DNA of 6,891 nucleotides from an uncultured Rhodobacterales bacterium (GTDB lineage Bacteria; Pseudomonadota; Alphaproteobacteria; Rhodobacterales; Rhodobacteraceae). The stretch is taken from contig CALCGO010000535.1 in the NCBI GenBank assembly GCA_937901055.1, positions 1 through 6,891 on the forward strand, given 5' to 3'. The number at the start of each line of letters is the position of its first letter. Position 1 is the stretch's first letter. Positions 1 to 5,218 of the stretch are shown piece by piece. The translations under genes and the position numbers were made by a program. The notes below the pieces were generated by a model. It worked only from the letters and a program-made list of their open reading frames with translations. It was not told the DNA's origin and did not search any database.

Positions 1-262
1 CTAGCGGCGTTGGATTGGTCACAAGCTGTGCGGTTGTTGGTTCCTCTGTGCTTAAAGCTAGGCCACTCGATGATTCCTCCGGCTCGACAACGGGTTGCAC
101 AGGAGCCGAATTCAGTTCGGTCACGGTGGCGGGTGTGGGGTCAGATGCCGCAATTAGCGGAAAATAGTTGGCAAGCCCTATGAAAATGAGCGCGATCAAA
201 GTCAATCCAGCTAGTACACCGCGAAGAAAGCCGCCTTTGGGTAAGATATTATTGTCGCCCAT
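1..262 (-). CDS. N-terminal part of a membrane-anchored protein, possibly a YibQ-like divergent polysaccharide deacetylase (runs off the left edge)
   Basis: The reading frame opens with ATG at 262 and stays open for 87 codons to the window edge, so only the N-terminus is visible. The start is supported by GGAGA (plus-strand 272-276) about 9 nt upstream. The product begins with a short polar stretch (MGDNNILPKGG), then one hydrophobic segment at about residues 12-39, then a low-complexity linker rich in Pro, Thr, Glu and Ser (about 40-87). This suggests a single-pass inner-membrane protein with its bulk in the periplasm. No catalytic motif falls inside the window. The family guess comes only from context: in Rhodobacterales a YibQ-type divergent polysaccharide deacetylase gene commonly lies between trpE and trpG, and those proteins start with an anchor and a Pro-rich linker. 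A SPOR-domain or other envelope protein would look the same at this end. The gene is divergent from trpG. Confidence 0.6.
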   Translation of the reverse strand, partial: MGDNNILPKGGFLRGVLAGLTLIALIFIGLANYFPLIAASDPTPATVTELNSAPVQPVVEPEESSSGLALSTEEPTTAQLVTNPTPL

Positions 263-292
263 GGGCCAATTTCTCCAAAAAACCAGATCAGC

Positions 293-323
293 CGTTCCAA
301 TAACCGTCGATCATTGGTAAACG
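293..323. repeat. Imperfect inverted repeat in the yibQ-like/trpG divergent spacer
   Basis: The left arm CGTTCCAAT (293-301) is matched by the right arm ATTGG-TA-AACG (313-323) across an 11-nt centre. The arms are complementary except for a 2-nt insertion (TA) in the right arm. It overlaps the only weak -35 candidate for the trp operon (314-319). It could be an operator for a dimeric regulator or chance; I do not recognise a known binding motif in it. Confidence 0.3.
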
Positions 324-342
324 ACCTTAACGCTGCTATGCG
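314..342 (+). promoter_or_regulatory. Weak sigma-70-type promoter candidate for the trpGDC-moaC-moeA operon
   Basis: TTGGTA (314-319) and TATGCG (337-342) are separated by 17 nt and would start transcription near 349, about 40 nt before trpG. The match to consensus is poor (4/6 and 3/6), so this is only the best candidate in the 126-bp spacer. A promoter must lie in the spacer or farther upstream, because trpG is the first plus-strand gene here. I see no leader peptide with tandem Trp codons and no terminator/antiterminator pair, so classical trp attenuation is not visible at this point. Confidence 0.22.
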
Positions 343-388
343 CACACTTCCACCCAAATGTGGACAGAGCGATTAGGAAAGACAAACG

Positions 389-970
389 ATGCTGTTACTT
401 ATCGATAATTACGACAGTTTTACCTACAACTTAGTCCACTATCTGGGCGAGCTGGGTGCAAACGTCGAAGTTAAACGCAACGACGAGTTGGATGTGCAAA
501 CGGCAATGGGTATGAACCCCTCGGCGATCATGTTGTCGCCCGGCCCTTGTGATCCTGATCAAGCGGGGATTTGTCTGCCGTTGGTACAAGCCGCGGCAGA
601 AACCAAGACACCGTTGATAGGTATTTGTTTGGGCCATCAAACGATTGGTCAGGCATTCGGCGGCAACGTCGTGCGCTGCGATGAAATCGTGCATGGTAAA
701 ATGGGTAAGATGCATCACAAGGGTAAAGGTTTGTTCAAAGGCTTGCCCTCGCCGTTCGAGGCCACACGGTATCATTCGCTGATTGTCGAACGCGAGACTT
801 TGCCGGCCTGCCTTGAGATCACGGCGGAATTAGAGGACGGAACGATCATGGGATTGCAACACAACGAGCTACCAATTCATGGTCTTCAATTTCATCCTGA
901 ATCCATTGCGTCTGAACACGGGCATGCGATGCTTAAGAATTTTCTCGATATTGCAGGGGGCGGCAAATGA
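389..970 (+). CDS. trpG: Anthranilate synthase component II (glutamine amidotransferase subunit)
   Basis: This subunit hydrolyses glutamine and passes ammonia to TrpE, which aminates chorismate to anthranilate in the cytoplasm, the first committed step of tryptophan synthesis. The 193-residue protein is a complete stand-alone class I glutamine amidotransferase. It has the N-terminal IDNYDSFTYNL motif (5-15), the oxyanion-region SPGPCDPDQAG (50-60), the nucleophile elbow GICLGHQ with Cys80, and the His169/Glu171 pair in FHPES that completes the triad. Start: AGGAAA (375-380) lies 8 nt before the ATG. It is the first gene of the operon, and its last four bases (ATGA, 967-970) are also the trpD start. 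trpE is not in the window and is presumably beyond the left-hand gene. Single TrpG proteins in some bacteria also serve as PabA for folate synthesis; sequence alone cannot decide this here. Confidence 0.96.
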   Translation: MLLLIDNYDSFTYNLVHYLGELGANVEVKRNDELDVQTAMGMNPSAIMLSPGPCDPDQAGICLPLVQAAAETKTPLIGICLGHQTIGQAFGGNVVRCDEIVHGKMGKMHHKGKGLFKGLPSPFEATRYHSLIVERETLPACLEITAELEDGTIMGLQHNELPIHGLQFHPESIASEHGHAMLKNFLDIAGGGK

Positions 971-1986
971 GCGACCTTAAAGAATACATCGAAAAAGCTG
1001 TAGACGGCCCGCTTTCCCGCGAAGACGCAGAGGCCGCTTTTAACGTCATCATGGGTGGTGAAGCCACGCCAAGCCAGATTGGTGGTTTCCTGATGACTTT
1101 GCGGACACGCGGTGAAAGCGTTGATGAATATGCCGCCGCCGCCGCTGTTATGCGCGCGAAATGTTTGCCCGTTAACGCGCCCGAAGGGGCGATGGATATC
1201 GTTGGTACAGGTGGCGATGGTAAAGGAACACTTAACATCTCTACCGCTACGGCGTTTGTTGTGGCGGGTGCCGGTGTAACCGTTGCCAAGCACGGAAACC
1301 GCAACCTTTCATCCAAATCCGGTTCTGCCGACGCACTGGGAGAGATGGGGATTAACGTAATGGTCGGCGTGGATGTCGTCGAAAAGGGCCTGCGGGAAGC
1401 CGGAATAGGTTTCATGATGGCTCCGATGCACCACCCTGCTGTACGTTTCGTGATGCCATCGCGCCAAGAACTTGGAACGCGGACGATATTCAACATTCTT
1501 GGCCCGTTAACAAATCCTGCAGGCGTTAAACGACAGTTAACCGGGGCGTATTCGCGTGATGTAATCCGCCCGATGGCTGAAACGCTGCTGGCGCTGGGGT
1601 CGGAAAAGGCGTGGCTTGTGCATGGTTCCGATGGCACGGATGAAATAACGATTTGCGGGGTTAGCTGGGTTTCGGCACTTGAAGATGGGGTGGTTGAAGA
1701 TCGCGAAATCCATCCCGAAGATGCGGGCCTGCCTGTTCATCCTTTCGAGGATATCATGGGCGGTACACCGGCTGAAAATGCTGTGGCTTTTCGTGCGTTA
1801 TTGGAAGGTGAGCATAATGCCTATCGCGACGCCGTGTTGCTGAATTCGGCCGCTGCACTGGTGATTGCCGGCAAAACGGATGATCTAAAATCTGGCGTGG
1901 AGATGGCTCGTGAGAGTATTGATTCCGGGCGAGCGTTGGCCGCTGTCACCAACCTGGCAAAGATAACATCGGCGGCAAGTGAATGA
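967..1986 (+). CDS. trpD: Anthranilate phosphoribosyltransferase
   Basis: The enzyme transfers the phosphoribosyl group of PRPP to anthranilate, giving N-(5'-phosphoribosyl)anthranilate, the second step of the pathway. The 339-residue product has the usual length of a monofunctional TrpD, with a small helical N-terminal domain (about 1-70) followed by the nucleoside-phosphorylase-like alpha/beta domain. Visible family motifs are the PRPP-binding GTGGD loop (80-84), KHGNR with the following SSKSGSADAL (108-124), MAPMHHPA (151-158), RTIFNILGPLTNPAG (172-186) and HGSDGTDEI (219-227), which contains the metal-binding Asp-Glu. It is not fused to TrpG, unlike the enterobacterial arrangement. Translation starts inside the trpG stop (ATGA overlap), with AGGGGG at 955-960 as ribosome site 6 nt upstream. 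It ends with another ATGA overlap into trpC. Confidence 0.97.
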   Translation: MSDLKEYIEKAVDGPLSREDAEAAFNVIMGGEATPSQIGGFLMTLRTRGESVDEYAAAAAVMRAKCLPVNAPEGAMDIVGTGGDGKGTLNISTATAFVVAGAGVTVAKHGNRNLSSKSGSADALGEMGINVMVGVDVVEKGLREAGIGFMMAPMHHPAVRFVMPSRQELGTRTIFNILGPLTNPAGVKRQLTGAYSRDVIRPMAETLLALGSEKAWLVHGSDGTDEITICGVSWVSALEDGVVEDREIHPEDAGLPVHPFEDIMGGTPAENAVAFRALLEGEHNAYRDAVLLNSAAALVIAGKTDDLKSGVEMARESIDSGRALAAVTNLAKITSAASE

Positions 1987-2771
1987 GCAACGTTCTAGAT
2001 AAGATCAAAGCCTATAAACTGGAAGAAATCGCGGTGCGCAAAGCTTCGCGCGCACTTACAGAAGTCGAGGTTGCGGCAAAATCGGCATCACCCGTTCGAG
2101 GGTTCGCTGACGCACTAAAAACTGCTTCATCGACAGGCTACGGCCTAATTGCAGAAGTAAAAAAGGCCAGCCCTTCCAAAGGGCTTATCCGCGCTGATTT
2201 CAACCCACCTGAGTTGGCGAAAGCGTATGAGCGCGGCGGTGCAACCTGCCTTAGTGTGTTAACCGATACACCGTCATTTCAGGGCGCCGATTCATTTCTT
2301 GTAGCAGCCCGCGCGGCGGTCTCCCTGCCCGTTCTTCGCAAGGATTTCATGTATGACACTTATCAAGTGACCGAGGCGCGTGCCATGGGTGCTGATTGCA
2401 TCCTGATTATCATGGCCAGCGTTTCTGACGCGCAGGCAGTGGAACTAGAAGATGCAGCATTCGCTTGGGGTATGGATGTTCTTGTCGAGGTCCATAACAC
2501 TGGCGAACTGGAACGCGCGAGCGTTTTGAAATCCCCCCTGCTCGGGATCAACAACCGAAATTTGAAAACCTTCGAGACATCACTTGATACGACCCGTGAG
2601 TTGGTAAAACTTGCGCCCGAGGGCAAGATACTGATCTCTGAATCAGGGCTCAATTCGACCGATGACCTAGCCGATATGGCTCGACATAATGTCCGCTGCT
2701 TCCTGATTGGTGAGAGCCTGATGCGGCAAGCCGATGTCGAAGCTGCGACTCGTAACCTGCTGGAGCTGTGA
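1983..2771 (+). CDS. trpC: Indole-3-glycerol-phosphate synthase
   Basis: This enzyme closes the indole ring of CdRP with loss of CO2 and water to give indole-3-glycerol phosphate. The 262-residue product is a single (beta/alpha)8 barrel without a fused TrpF domain, so the phosphoribosylanthranilate isomerase must be encoded elsewhere. Residues matching the known active site are Glu58 and Lys60 (IAEVK), the phosphate-binding KASPSKG loop (61-67), the general acid Lys120 in LRKDF, Glu169 in VEVH, Asn190 in GINNRNL, and Glu220-Ser221 in ISESG. The barrel end carries the IGESLM phosphate-binding turn (242-247). The ATG overlaps the trpD stop. I see no strong Shine-Dalgarno immediately upstream, so its translation probably depends on ribosomes finishing trpD. 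The stop codon is directly followed by the moaC ATG. Confidence 0.97.
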   Translation: MSNVLDKIKAYKLEEIAVRKASRALTEVEVAAKSASPVRGFADALKTASSTGYGLIAEVKKASPSKGLIRADFNPPELAKAYERGGATCLSVLTDTPSFQGADSFLVAARAAVSLPVLRKDFMYDTYQVTEARAMGADCILIIMASVSDAQAVELEDAAFAWGMDVLVEVHNTGELERASVLKSPLLGINNRNLKTFETSLDTTRELVKLAPEGKILISESGLNSTDDLADMARHNVRCFLIGESLMRQADVEAATRNLLEL

Positions 2772-3248
2772 ATGTCCGACCTAACGCATTTTGACGACCA
2801 GGGCGCAGCCCATATGGTTGATGTTTCCGACAAGCAAATCACCTCGCGTGTAGCCGTGGCGAAGGGGCAAATAACAATGGAGCCGTCCACGCTGGCTTTG
2901 ATAACCGAAGGGCGCGCCAAGAAGGGTGACGTTCTTGGCGTTGCGCGTTTGGCAGGCATCATGGCTGCCAAAAAAACGCATGATCTGATCCCGCTTTGCC
3001 ATCCGTTGGCCCTTTCAAAGGTTTCGGTAGAGTTAACGCCAGACCCTGCCAACAATTGCGTAGATATTGAGGCCACGGTAAAAACCACTGGCCAAACCGG
3101 TGTCGAGATGGAGGCGTTGACCGCGGTATCTATTGCAGGTCTTACGATTTACGACATGGTCAAAGCTGTCGATAAAGCGATGGTGATCTCCGATGTGCGC
3201 CTAATTTTAAAGGACGGCGGGAAATCTGGCCTATTTGAGGCCGAGTAA
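2772..3248 (+). CDS. moaC: Cyclic pyranopterin monophosphate synthase (molybdenum cofactor biosynthesis protein C)
   Basis: MoaC converts the 3',8-cyclo-GTP made by MoaA into cyclic pyranopterin monophosphate, the first stable intermediate of molybdenum cofactor synthesis. The 158 residues align from memory without gaps over most of the length to E. coli MoaC. They include AHMVDVS (13-19), KGDVLGVARLAGI with Lys51, the DLIPLCHPL motif with His77, TGVEMEALTA with Glu112 and Glu114, YDMVKAVDK with Asp128 and Lys131, and KDGGKSG with Lys147. All residues tied to catalysis in the family are present. GGAG at 2762-2765, inside the end of trpC, is its ribosome site. The start abuts the trpC stop and its stop overlaps moeA by one base (TAATG). 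moaA is not in this window. Confidence 0.97.
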   Translation: MSDLTHFDDQGAAHMVDVSDKQITSRVAVAKGQITMEPSTLALITEGRAKKGDVLGVARLAGIMAAKKTHDLIPLCHPLALSKVSVELTPDPANNCVDIEATVKTTGQTGVEMEALTAVSIAGLTIYDMVKAVDKAMVISDVRLILKDGGKSGLFEAE

Positions 3249-4435
3249 TGATTTCGGTTTCCGAAGCCCTTAACCATATTTTTGCTCTTGCCACCAAATT
3301 GGAAAGCGAAACCGTACCGCTTGCCCAAGCCGCTGGCCGGGTGCTGGCCCACCATGTTTCTGCGCGTCTGACGCAGCCGCCGTTTTCCTCGTCGGCGATG
3401 GATGGTTACGCGGTGGTTAACGCTGAAGCACAGGCAGGAATGACCCTAACCGTTATCGGAGAATCCGCAGCGGGCGCTCGGTTTGCGGGTCGTGTTAATA
3501 ATGGCGAAGCCGTTCGGATCTTTACAGGCGCTCCGGTACCTGAAGGCGCGGATTGTGTTCTTATCCAAGAGGATACAATCCGAGACGGCAACACCATTTC
3601 CGTGCTTGAAAACCGTGACACCAATAGATACATCCGCCCCGCTGGCGGAGACTTCAGCGAGGGCGACGTCATATCCGCACCACGCAAATTGACGTCATCG
3701 GACATAGCATTGCTGGCATCAATGAATATCGCCGAGATTCCGGTGACGCGTAAACCAGTTGTTGCACTTATTGCCAATGGTAATGAGTTGGTAATGCCGG
3801 GCGAAACACCTGGTCCCGACCAGATTGTCAGCTCAAATAACTTCGGCCTGAAAGCATTGCTGGAAGAACATGGAGCCGAGGTCAGGATGCTACCTATCGC
3901 GCGTGATACCGTTGATAGCCTGCAACAGGCGATCGATCTATCCGCCGGGGTTGATCTGGTGGTTACGATTGGTGGGGCATCTGTGGGCGATCATGATCTG
4001 GTTCACAAGGTTGCTGTGGATCGCGGAATGGCGCTGGATTTCTACAAGGTTGCTATGCAGCCGGGTAAACCGCTGATGGCTGGGATGATGGATGGAATTC
4101 CGCTGGTTGGATTGCCGGGGAATCCGGTTTCCTCCATGGTGTGTGGCCATATATTTCTACGACCAATGCTAGACGTCATGTTGGGGTTTGCGTCGACGCC
4201 GCTATCACGTGAAATTGCGGTGTTGACGCATGATGTTCCGCAAAACGGTGGTCGTGAGCATTATATGCGGGCAAAAGTCGAATTGACCACCGGCGGCGCC
4301 GAAATTACGCCATTCAAACGGCAAGATAGTTCTTTGTTAACCATATTGGGCCAATCTAATGCCCTATTGGTGCGCCCGCCCAACGGTGAGCCACTTAACA
4401 AAGGTGCATCTGTTGAGTTTGTGCGAGTTTCTTAA
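3248..4435 (+). CDS. moeA: Molybdopterin molybdenumtransferase
   Basis: MoeA inserts molybdate into adenylylated molybdopterin, releasing AMP and giving the mature molybdenum cofactor. The 395-residue length is normal for the family. Motifs in order: QPPFSSSAMDGYAV (43-56, Asp52 in the active-site cleft), FTGAPVPEGADCVLIQED (92-109), IANGNEL (175-181, with Asn179 where many homologues have Asp), the MoCF-binding-domain core TIGGASVGDHD (240-250), MQPGKPLMAG (270-279) and GLPGNPVSS (288-296). The C-terminal beta domain (about 320-395) is complete. The start is fixed by GAGG at 3237-3240, 7 nt upstream, and by the TAATG overlap with moaC. It is the last gene of the operon. No clear intrinsic terminator follows, so some read-through into lexA is possible. 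Confidence 0.97.
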   Translation: MISVSEALNHIFALATKLESETVPLAQAAGRVLAHHVSARLTQPPFSSSAMDGYAVVNAEAQAGMTLTVIGESAAGARFAGRVNNGEAVRIFTGAPVPEGADCVLIQEDTIRDGNTISVLENRDTNRYIRPAGGDFSEGDVISAPRKLTSSDIALLASMNIAEIPVTRKPVVALIANGNELVMPGETPGPDQIVSSNNFGLKALLEEHGAEVRMLPIARDTVDSLQQAIDLSAGVDLVVTIGGASVGDHDLVHKVAVDRGMALDFYKVAMQPGKPLMAGMMDGIPLVGLPGNPVSSMVCGHIFLRPMLDVMLGFASTPLSREIAVLTHDVPQNGGREHYMRAKVELTTGGAEITPFKRQDSSLLTILGQSNALLVRPPNGEPLNKGASVEFVRVS

Positions 4436-4450
4436 CGAATTCGGTGACAG

Positions 4451-4479
4451 TTGACACAAAACGAGAACACATGTAGAAC
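4451..4479 (+). promoter_or_regulatory. lexA promoter (-35 TTGACA, -10 TAGAAC)
   Basis: A perfect -35 hexamer TTGACA (4451-4456) is followed after 17 nt by TAGAAC (4474-4479), a 4/6 match to the -10 consensus. Transcription would start near 4486, about 35 nt before the lexA ATG. The -35 begins only 15 nt after the moeA stop codon. The LexA box covers the spacer end and the -10, which supports this being a true regulated promoter. Confidence 0.75.
4465..4479. promoter_or_regulatory. LexA operator (SOS box), direct repeat GAAC-N7-GAAC
   Basis: GAAC at 4465-4468 and GAAC at 4476-4479 are separated by exactly seven bases (ACATGTA). This is the direct-repeat motif known for LexA of Rhodobacter and other alphaproteobacteria (written GTTC-N7-GTTC on the other strand). 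Its second half coincides with the -10 box, so bound LexA would block RNA polymerase and repress its own gene. Confidence 0.88.
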
Positions 4480-4511
4480 TTAACGTGACTATAGGTGTTA
4501 TTTTTTGGTTC

Positions 4512-4515
4512 GGAG
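4512..4515 (+). promoter_or_regulatory. lexA ribosome binding site that decides the start codon
   Basis: GGAG is 6 nt upstream of the ATG at 4522. The reading frame could be extended to a GTG at 4495, but that would put this site inside the gene, add nine residues that LexA proteins lack, and leave the GTG only about 9 nt from the predicted transcription start. Confidence 0.8.
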
Positions 4516-4521
4516 ACGGAT

Positions 4522-5205
4522 ATGCTGACGCGCAAACAACTTGATTTACTGAAGTTTATTAACGAACGGTTACAGAAAGATGGCGTGCCACCATCATTTG
4601 ATGAAATGAAAGAGGCGCTCAATCTTCGGTCGAAATCCGGTATCCATCGTTTGATCACGGCACTTGAAGAACGCGGCTTCATACGCCGCCTCGCGCACCG
4701 CGCACGTGCAATCGAGATTGTGCGCTTGCCTGACGCCATGGGTGGCGGAGGGTTTACGCCCGAGGTTGTCCAAGGTGGTCGCGTTGATCCTCATCCCGAA
4801 GCTATCCCTGTGGAAGTTAACGCGCTTGAAATTCCGGTCATGGGCCGGATTGCTGCAGGCACCCCAATCGAGGCTATTCAAGAAGTTTCCCATACTGTTG
4901 CGGTTCCGGGGGCTATGCTCTCGAATTCCGGAAAACACTTCGCTTTGGAGGTGAAGGGTGACTCGATGGTTGATGCGGGTATTAACAACGGTGACGTTGT
5001 TGTAATTCGTGAACAAGTGACGGCTGATAACGGTGATATCGTTGTGGCTCTTGTTGAAGATCAGGAAGCGACGCTGAAGCGTTTCCGTAAGCATGGCAGC
5101 TCCATCGCGCTTGAGGCAGCAAACCCAGCATATGAAACGCGCGTTTATCGCGACGATCAGGTGCGGGTACAAGGTAGGCTTGTGGGGTTAGTAAGAACTT
5201 ATTAA
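4522..5205 (+). CDS. lexA: LexA repressor, SOS-response regulator and self-cleaving protease
   Basis: LexA represses DNA-damage genes and cuts itself when RecA filaments form on single-stranded DNA. From the ATG at 4522 the protein has 227 residues. The N-terminal winged helix-turn-helix (about 1-65, including PPSFDEMKEALNLRSKSGIH) binds the operator. The C-terminal S24-type peptidase domain (about 103-227) has the scissile Ala112-Gly113 bond in GRIAAGTP, the nucleophile Ser148 in KGDSMVDAGI and the general base Lys186 in EATLKRF. It is about 25 residues longer than E. coli LexA because of a Gly-rich linker at about 70-101, an insertion usual in alphaproteobacterial LexA. It has its own promoter with a LexA box, so it is autoregulated. 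The downstream neighbour comEC is convergent with no spacer. Confidence 0.97.
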   Translation: MLTRKQLDLLKFINERLQKDGVPPSFDEMKEALNLRSKSGIHRLITALEERGFIRRLAHRARAIEIVRLPDAMGGGGFTPEVVQGGRVDPHPEAIPVEVNALEIPVMGRIAAGTPIEAIQEVSHTVAVPGAMLSNSGKHFALEVKGDSMVDAGINNGDVVVIREQVTADNGDIVVALVEDQEATLKRFRKHGSSIALEAANPAYETRVYRDDQVRVQGRLVGLVRTY

Positions 5206-5218
5206 TCAGTATCCCCAC
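5182..5218. terminator. Inverted repeat spanning both stop codons of lexA and comEC, possible weak bidirectional terminator
   Basis: Outer arms GTGGGG (5182-5187) and CCCCAC (5213-5218) are perfectly complementary. Directly inside them TTAGTAA (5188-5194) pairs with TTATTAA (5199-5205), with one G-T wobble, around a GAAC loop (5195-5198). A 7-nt unpaired stretch (5206-5212) separates the inner from the outer right arm. The structure can form in either transcript, but neither strand has a T-run after it, so it is not a canonical intrinsic terminator. Confidence 0.35.

Noticed and set aside
933..1637. 234-codon open frame on the minus strand inside trpD
   Set aside because: It lies antisense to a fully motif-matched TrpD, has low-complexity Ser/Pro/Thr/Arg-rich composition and no recognisable motif; it reflects codon bias of the real gene.
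2094..2105. Two GTTC words close together in trpC, resembling a LexA box
   Set aside because: The spacing between them is 4 bases, not 7, and the site is inside a gene with no promoter nearby.
2363..3088. 241-codon open frame on the minus strand across trpC and moaC
   Set aside because: It crosses two well-supported genes in antisense, is Ser/Arg-rich and shows no family motif.
4436..4450. Possible intrinsic terminator after moeA
   Set aside because: No GC-rich hairpin followed by a T-run is present between the moeA stop and the lexA -35 box.
4495..4521. Nine-residue N-terminal extension of lexA from a GTG codon
   Set aside because: The extension would swallow the GGAG ribosome site and is absent from LexA homologues; the ATG at 4522 fits both the ribosome site and the family's N-terminus.
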